DNA from: Gammaproteobacteria bacterium
GTDB lineage: Bacteria > Pseudomonadota > Gammaproteobacteria > Eutrophobiales > Eutrophobiaceae
Assembly (NCBI GenBank): GCA_028819495.1
Contig: JAPPLI010000086.1
Coordinates: forward strand, 1 to 64,000
Direction of reading: 5' to 3'
DNA length: 64,000 nucleotides
Made by a program: the position numbers and the translations under genes
The notes under the pieces: generated by a model
Database searches by the model: none
What the model was told of the DNA's origin: nothing
Seen by the model: only the letters and a program-made list of their open reading frames with translations
In this document: positions 58,577 to 64,000 of the stretch, one piece after another
Layout: the number at the start of each line of letters is the position of its first letter
Numbering within the stretch: the first letter of the stretch is position 1

Positions 58577-58594
58577 CAACTAAAGTGCTATGAT
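58561..58594 (+). promoter_or_regulatory. Sigma70-like promoter with overlapping 24-bp perfect palindrome (putative TA-type operator)
   Basis: TTTAGTTGTCATATGACAACTAAA (58561-58584); -35 TTGTCA 58566-58571, 17-nt spacer, -10 TATGAT 58589-58594. Confidence 0.7.
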
Positions 58595-58628
58595 TAACAC
58601 TCTGACTACAACCATTAGAGGAAGTAGA

Positions 58629-58682
58629 TGCAACACCCCTATAAGGAGATTGATGCGGTCATTCGCTATGCGAAATCAAGAT
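58629..58682 (+). pseudogene. Truncated small ORF MQHPYKEIDAVIRYAKSR*
   Basis: Starts downstream of the palindromic promoter and runs into an 82-bp direct repeat. Confidence 0.45.
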
Positions 58683-58741
58683 GACGAAGACTTTTGACTT
58701 TACATTGACATTTTCACTCTTGAGATACGGTTCCAGTCCGG
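58660..58741 (+). repeat. 82-bp direct repeat, left copy (truncated HTH gene start)
   Basis: cattcgctatgcgaaatcaagatgacgaagacttttgactttacattgacattttcactcttgagatacggttccagtccgg; two mismatches to 62104-62185. Confidence 0.95.
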
Positions 58742-58883
58742 TTTCGTGCCGTGTGCCTCAATGGGTCAGACCAGTTCAAAATGACAGAAGTTACTGATAA
58801 TAAGGGGGAACCAGCAAACAAGACCTGCTTTCAGTAGGCTTAAACTGCGCTTTTCACGCGCCAAAACATGGTTTTAAGGAGGT

Positions 58884-59459
58884 TTACAAATCAACCAATT
58901 CCTGTGCCCAGCCGGGTAAGGGATCAAGCATTTTTTCCAACAGTCCATCACGTATTGTCAAAACCCGTACAAAAGGGTTATCGGCACGCGAGTTATCCAG
59001 CAGGGTAACGTGGTCGCACAAGGGGATGACCGCCTTGATGTGCCGCAACAATCGCGGGATACGGGCTTCGACCTTTTCATCAGGCACATCATGACCGCCT
59101 TCTTCGACACGTTGCGCAACCCTGGCTTTATTGAGACTGGCAGGTTCCAGGTGAATCATTACCAGGATTATTTGATATCCCAAGGCTTTTGCCTTACCCG
59201 CGAAATCAACCTTGCCCGGGTGCGAAAAGACAGTTTCAAAACAGAAACTTCGCCCGTCATGGAGCAGGTTGTCACAGATCTGCTCGACAATCTGCATCGC
59301 CTGGTAACTGTGAACCTCCGGCGCCTCGGGAAACAACTCTTTCGCTATCAGGTCGGCATTCACAAGAGGGATCCCGAGAGGGGCCAGGCGAGTACGATAA
59401 AAAGTACTCTTGCCGGCGCCATTGCCGCCCGCCAGCAGCCAGAGTTGTTTAGCCTCCAT
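58884..59459 (-). CDS. Zeta-toxin-like P-loop kinase family protein
   Basis: LWLLAGGNGAGKSTFYRTRLAPLGIPLVNADLIAKELFPEAPEVHSYQA; SFCFETVFSHPGK. Confidence 0.85.
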   Translation of the reverse strand: MEAKQLWLLAGGNGAGKSTFYRTRLAPLGIPLVNADLIAKELFPEAPEVHSYQAMQIVEQICDNLLHDGRSFCFETVFSHPGKVDFAGKAKALGYQIILVMIHLEPASLNKARVAQRVEEGGHDVPDEKVEARIPRLLRHIKAVIPLCDHVTLLDNSRADNPFVRVLTIRDGLLEKMLDPLPGWAQELVDL

Positions 59460-59462
59460 TTC

Positions 59463-59879
59463 TCAATCAGCCTGTTCCGTCAGCGGCGTGAATACTCCGT
59501 CATGAAATTGACCGATGATCACCCGGCCATCCGGCAATACCTGCTCAAGCTGACCGGGATGAAGGCTTGAGCTCTGATAACGCACTGAACTGGTTGTCAC
59601 GGATTCCGTCAGCCTGCCGCTTTTTCGATCACGCTCAAGGTTGGAAAACACCTCATCAGGCGCAATAGTCTCTGGTTCTACGGGTTCTATCTTCAAATGA
59701 ACCAGGCCGGCGCTGATCTCAAGCAGGGTATCCTGATCAATTATTCTGGATAAACTGCGGCCGATACCGGCCCAGTATTCAATTTGCTCAGCAGCGCTGC
59801 GATGCTGACGTTGACCGGCCAGGGTCGCTGCCTGCATGAGGTCCACCTGCAGTCTGATGGGGGATGCGGCTTTAGGCAT
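59463..59879 (-). CDS. ParD-like antitoxin partner of the zeta-like kinase
   Basis: MPKAASPIRLQVDLMQAATLAGQRQHRSAAEQIEYWAGIGRSL; 3-nt gap to the kinase gene. Confidence 0.75.
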   Translation of the reverse strand: MPKAASPIRLQVDLMQAATLAGQRQHRSAAEQIEYWAGIGRSLSRIIDQDTLLEISAGLVHLKIEPVEPETIAPDEVFSNLERDRKSGRLTESVTTSSVRYQSSSLHPGQLEQVLPDGRVIIGQFHDGVFTPLTEQAD

Positions 59880-60314
59880 GGATCGTGGCCTCTTTTGGTA
59901 AGAAAATATGATTGTAGCAGAATGCTACGTGCAAGGAAAGGGCACTCAATGCCACTATCATTTTTGCGATGTGTTAAAACCAGTCAAGGCAAAAGCGTAC
60001 TTTTCAGACTGATGAGACAGAAAAGTAAATCCGCGGGGCCAGTATGTCCCACCAGTAATATTGCACGCTTCCTTGTGTAAGGCCATTCCGTGGCCTCCTT
60101 TATTACGCCTGATGTTAATCAAGTACAGGTATTAGTATCTGGCGTAGCAGATGACGGGTGGGTCCCGTGCAAGCGAGGACGCGCATCAGGCGGGTTAATT
60201 TTTATTACGGATTGGCGGCCAGGCGGATAATTTCAATATAAAATACTTGACATAAATATTATATAAAGGGGAATATACCCCCAATATCCGCAAATATTGA
60301 CAAGTTATTGGCTT

Positions 60315-61118
60315 ATGGACACTGGCACTTTTTTACAGACGCACCGAGTCTTCAACCTCGATGAAGCCGCACGGGTATTAGCGCCGCCCGGCGGGCGTAA
60401 GGCGACATTGGAGCGCCTGAAATACACAGCTGCACGAAACAAGCTGAAGAAGCTCACACGGGGGGTCTATGCTTCGGTGCCGCCGGGGGTGGATGCGGCC
60501 AAATTTCAGCCGGATCGTTTCCTTGTGGCGGTGGCGATGCGACCTGACGCGGTCTTTTCCCATCATTCGGCGCTTGAACTACTGGGTGCTGCGCATTCCG
60601 AATGGCGGGAATGCACCGCGTACAGCGCCAGGCGTTCACAGTCGTTCGATCTGGATGGCCTTGAACTGCGCTTCCTGTCCCACCCGCAATCACTGGTGCG
60701 CTATCGGGCTCTTGATCGGGGCATACGCTCCGTCCACCGGCTCGATCGTGAATTACGGGTTACCGGACCCGAACGTACACTGATCGATGGTTTCCGCCGG
60801 ACGGACCTGGTGGGCGGGCTTGCGGAGTTTGTCGAGTCGGCGGCGGGATTTCCTGTTCTGGAGTTGCCATTGTTGTTTGAGCTTCTGGATGTTTTCGGAC
60901 AAAAGGTGTTGTGGGCAGCGGCCGGCTGGTTCCTTGAGCTGTATCGAAAGACCTTTTATGTCAGCGATGATGATCTTGCATTAATAGAAAAATACGTCCC
61001 AAAGGCGCCGCTTTATCTTGCCAGGGATCAACGCGGCGGCGTACTGGTGCGGCGATGGAATCTGATCGTCCCGGACGCGCTGCTGGAGGGCATGGAGCCG
61101 GATGAATCTCAGCGCTGA
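60315..61118 (+). CDS. AbiEi-type antitoxin (type IV TA)
   Basis: wHTH LKKLTRGVYASVPPG, FQPDRFLVAVAMRPDAVFSHHSALELLGAA; ATG at 60315. Confidence 0.85.
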   Translation: MDTGTFLQTHRVFNLDEAARVLAPPGGRKATLERLKYTAARNKLKKLTRGVYASVPPGVDAAKFQPDRFLVAVAMRPDAVFSHHSALELLGAAHSEWRECTAYSARRSQSFDLDGLELRFLSHPQSLVRYRALDRGIRSVHRLDRELRVTGPERTLIDGFRRTDLVGGLAEFVESAAGFPVLELPLLFELLDVFGQKVLWAAAGWFLELYRKTFYVSDDDLALIEKYVPKAPLYLARDQRGGVLVRRWNLIVPDALLEGMEPDESQR

Positions 61119-62058
61119 ACTCATTGAAGGACTCGCGACGGAGACTGGTTTCCGTGCGGAGACACTGGAAAAGGTGATCCGCCTGGGTGAATTCGCCGCA
61201 GACGTTGGGCGTCATCCGTTGCTATCACGTGTATTGATATTGAAAGGTGGTACGGCATTGAATCTGTTGTTCGGCCCCCCGGCCCGGCTTTCGGTTGATC
61301 TGGATTTCAATTATATTGGGCAGGAAGATCCGGCGGGTATGCAAGCTGATCGCACCGAGGTTGAACGGGCCCTCGCGAATATCGGAGAGGGTCAGGGCTA
61401 CAGGGTACAGCAATCGCGCGATGCCCATGCCGGACGGAAGTTCTATCTCACCTACACAAGTTCGACCAGTACGCCAGACCGTATTGAGATAGATCCAAAC
61501 TTTTTGTTTCGCATACCACTGGGTAAAGTCACAACACGGCCGCTCTGGCAGCCACCGGGAATTGTATACCCGGAAATTCGGGTCGTGCCTATGGAAGAGC
61601 TGTTCGCCGGAAAACTGCGTGCGACCCTGGCTCGGGCGATGCCGCGTGATCTATTCGATACCATTCGATTGCCCGAATACGGATCGGAAATCTGGGGGAG
61701 TCTGCGAATGCGCCGAATTCATGTGGCGCTGGCGGTTACGCTGCCGCTTCCGCTTTATCAATATGGACGGGATCGCTTTGAGCGTGTTACCGATAGAAGC
61801 ACTGAGGAACAGCTTGTACCGATGCTTCAAGGTAATGAGCGGCCAGTTGCAAGTGAATTGAAGGAACAGGCATGGTCGGTTATGGAACCGCTGGTTACGC
61901 TTGAAGAGACTGAGCGGGAATACATTGACCGAGCGCATGCCGGTGAACTGTCGCCTGAGTTGCTGTTTCCTGACGACGAAGAAATGGTAAGTCGGTTGGC
62001 GCGATCTCCGGCATTATTATGGAAAATCAAAAATGTGAGACGGCATGTTTCCAGATGA
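61102..62058 (+). CDS. AbiEii/AbiGii nucleotidyltransferase toxin
   Basis: LSRVLILKGGTALNLLFGPPARLSVDLDFNYIG nucleotidyltransferase motif; overlaps AbiEi by 17 nt. Confidence 0.93.
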   Translation: MNLSAELIEGLATETGFRAETLEKVIRLGEFAADVGRHPLLSRVLILKGGTALNLLFGPPARLSVDLDFNYIGQEDPAGMQADRTEVERALANIGEGQGYRVQQSRDAHAGRKFYLTYTSSTSTPDRIEIDPNFLFRIPLGKVTTRPLWQPPGIVYPEIRVVPMEELFAGKLRATLARAMPRDLFDTIRLPEYGSEIWGSLRMRRIHVALAVTLPLPLYQYGRDRFERVTDRSTEEQLVPMLQGNERPVASELKEQAWSVMEPLVTLEETEREYIDRAHAGELSPELLFPDDEEMVSRLARSPALLWKIKNVRRHVSR

Positions 62059-62103
62059 TTCCAGCCAGAGATGTACAACATTTATCATGCTGTCTTATTG
62101 CCA

Positions 62104-62185
62104 CATTCGCTATGCGAAATCAAGATGACGAAGACTTTTGACTTTACATTGACATTTTCACTCTCGAGATACGGTTCCAATCCGG
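62104..62185 (+). repeat. 82-bp direct repeat, right copy (start of intact HTH gene)
   Basis: Two mismatches to 58660-58741. Confidence 0.95.
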
Positions 62186-62637
62186 AAAATTACCTGGAAG
62201 CGCTATTCGAAGCGGGTTGTGATGACGCAATAGTTGGAACCGGAATACCGGGTTCTATTGCACTGAATTTTTCACGTGGCGCAAAATCAGCAGAAGATGC
62301 AATTCAGCGAGCTGTACGTGACGTCCGCAAGGCAATTCCCGATGCGGAGTTGTTGGAATTAAAACCCGACCTGGTCGGCATCTCCGATATAGCCGGATTA
62401 CTCGGTTGTTCGCGTCAGAACATTCGGAAACTGACCACGAAAGGCAGTTTAAATTTCCCCAAACCGACTGTTTCCGGTAGCGTCCCGCTCTGGCATTTCT
62501 ATGAAGTGGCAAACTGGCTGATCAGGAACTCCAGGATAAAGATTAAACCAAAGGAAGAGGATGTTGAGATCGCGAAAGTAACCTTTCAGAAAAATCTGGA
62601 GGTTCAAGGAATTCGTTATCGGGCACTCGCAAATTGA
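62125..62637 (+). CDS. HTH DNA-binding protein (excisionase/MerR-like HTH, HicB-like N-terminus possible)
   Basis: MTKTFDFTLTFSLSRYGSNPENYLEALFEAGCDDAIVGTG...DLVGISDIAGLLGCSRQNIRKLTTKG. Confidence 0.8.
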   Translation: MTKTFDFTLTFSLSRYGSNPENYLEALFEAGCDDAIVGTGIPGSIALNFSRGAKSAEDAIQRAVRDVRKAIPDAELLELKPDLVGISDIAGLLGCSRQNIRKLTTKGSLNFPKPTVSGSVPLWHFYEVANWLIRNSRIKIKPKEEDVEIAKVTFQKNLEVQGIRYRALAN

Positions 62638-62829
62638 CAATGAATTCCAGGGACACTGACTTTATTTTAGTCAAGACCATTCTAAAATATCCTTTATTTT
62701 AGTCATGTACGGCAGCTGGCGCCCCATTTCGACCTGATCACCATTATTCGCAAAAATACCATATATATTGCAAATCCTTAACAAATATGCTACAGTTTTT
62801 GTTATTTTCGGCAAAAACTCTGGCAAATA

Positions 62830-64000
62830 ATGGCAAATCTCCTCCTGGTTACCGATGTCTCCACGCGTACGGCCCTGCAAAGGCGTTATCGCCGCGGTGA
62901 ACTGACGCGGGTGCGCAATGGTGTCTATGTGGATAGCCATGACCCTGCTGAGATAGTGAAGGTTCTAAGCACGGAGTGGGTGGCGATTGCCAATTTTCTC
63001 TTCGCCGATCCGGTTGCTGTTTACAGAACAGCATTTGAACTCGGCCCCGTCAACAACCGCGTCTATTTGATGGTGGCCCGGGGCAAACGCCGTAGCGTCA
63101 CTGTCGGCTCGCTGCAACTGAGCATTGAAGCCGGCGACGTGGAACATGGCATCGAGCCCGCCGGCCCGGCGATGCGGCGCAGCAATGTGCCGCGGCAACT
63201 GCTGGAAAATCTCACGTCGGTACGTACTGAAAAAGGCTTTAAGAAGAAATTGGGGCGAGCGTGGGTGGAGGAACAATTACTGAATGAAGTGGCTGTTCGC
63301 GGTGAAGCCGGCATAAACCGGCTGAGAGACGAAGCCGCCGCTTTGGCGCCATTGCTTGGTATGGAGGGGCAACAGCAACAACTCAATAAAATGGTATCAG
63401 CCATATTAAAGACCCATCCGATGGATGGTGTCTTAACGACACGCGCGGGTTACGCTCATGCGCTGGGCAAGCCCTTCGACCGGGAAAGGCTCGAGCGTTT
63501 TTCGGCGTTATCAAGCTACCTCAATAAACTCGATTTAAGTGAATCCGCCTACACCTATGATAATGCCGGTTGGCGCAATCTTGCTTTCTTTGAAAGTTAT
63601 TTCTCAAATTATATCGAGGGGACACAATTTACTATTGAAGAAGCCGAAGATATCGTCACCACCGGCCGGGTGCTGTATCAACGACATGAAGACAGCCATG
63701 ATTTGTTGTCCCATATTGACATAACGCGTGACCATGCTGAAATGACCCGTACCCCTTCTACCGCCGACAGTTTGCTCGACATACTTAAATCACGGCACGG
63801 TATCTTGCTGGCGCAACGTCCCGACAAACGGCCGGGTCAATTCAAGAACGCGCCCAATCAGGCCGGCACGACGTATTTTGTCCTGCCGGAACAGGTTGAG
63901 GGCACCCTGTTACAGGGGTTTGACTTATACAGGCACGTGAAGGCCGGTATCAAACGCGCATTATTCATGCATTTTCTCGTAGCTGAAGTACATCCATTCA
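62830..64000 (+). CDS. Fic family protein with AbiEi-like wHTH N-terminal domain, truncated by window end
   Basis: Open frame of 390 codons not in the track: MANLLLVTDVSTRTALQRRYRRGELTRVRNGVYVDSHD...SYFSNYIEGTQFTIEEAE...DILKSRHGILLAQRPDKRPGQFKNAPNQAGTTYFVLPEQVEGTLLQGFDLY...FLVAEVHPF. Confidence 0.85.
   Translation, partial: MANLLLVTDVSTRTALQRRYRRGELTRVRNGVYVDSHDPAEIVKVLSTEWVAIANFLFADPVAVYRTAFELGPVNNRVYLMVARGKRRSVTVGSLQLSIEAGDVEHGIEPAGPAMRRSNVPRQLLENLTSVRTEKGFKKKLGRAWVEEQLLNEVAVRGEAGINRLRDEAAALAPLLGMEGQQQQLNKMVSAILKTHPMDGVLTTRAGYAHALGKPFDRERLERFSALSSYLNKLDLSESAYTYDNAGWRNLAFFESYFSNYIEGTQFTIEEAEDIVTTGRVLYQRHEDSHDLLSHIDITRDHAEMTRTPSTADSLLDILKSRHGILLAQRPDKRPGQFKNAPNQAGTTYFVLPEQVEGTLLQGFDLYRHVKAGIKRALFMHFLVAEVHPF

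Noticed and set aside
59784-60080. 98-aa plus-strand ORF
   Set aside because: Antisense to the ParD-like antitoxin gene at its start; no recognisable protein features.
60240-60300. TTGACA (60247) as promoter for abiEi
   Set aside because: -35 is good but no convincing -10 at 16-18 nt spacing, so not called.
62671-62940. 89-aa minus-strand ORF between the HTH and Fic genes
   Set aside because: Overlaps the Fic gene start antisense and shows no family resemblance.

Overview
This 64 kb window looks like a gammaproteobacterial chromosome: dense, GC-rich housekeeping genes plus small accessory patches. These calls come from reading the supplied translations and sequence by eye; no database search was run. 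Recognisable core genes include moaB, an L,D-transpeptidase, mazG, ispA, xseB, parE-parC-efp, a DinG/YoaA helicase, asnS, cpdA, gcvH, tsaB, lolC/E/D, comEC, exbB-exbD, lpxK, a Trm112-like gene, kdsB, infA and aat, and one tRNA-Ser(GGA). Accessory content includes: (i) a secreted lipase / di-heme cytochrome (RoxA-like) / catalase-like lipoprotein cluster at 43.1-47.5 kb; (ii) a patch of decaying toxin-antitoxin (TA) and IS material at 22.9-25.6 kb; (iii) a toxin/AMPylation-rich stretch around tRNA-Ser from 56.2 kb to the window end (ParDE, two Fic proteins, zeta-like kinase plus ParD-like partner, AbiEi/AbiEii, an HTH protein). The best candidate for something undescribed is at 58.56-62.64 kb: a 24-bp perfect palindrome overlapping a consensus-like promoter, followed by a truncated small ORF and the first codons of an HTH gene. 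An 82-bp direct repeat restores the intact HTH gene 3.4 kb downstream, and the zeta-like and AbiE modules sit between the two repeat copies. The intergenic space also carries about twenty copies of a GGGGTCAGAGTAA...TTACTCTGACCCC inverted-repeat family and several other hairpin families. Some of these repeats supply start or stop codons to flanking genes.
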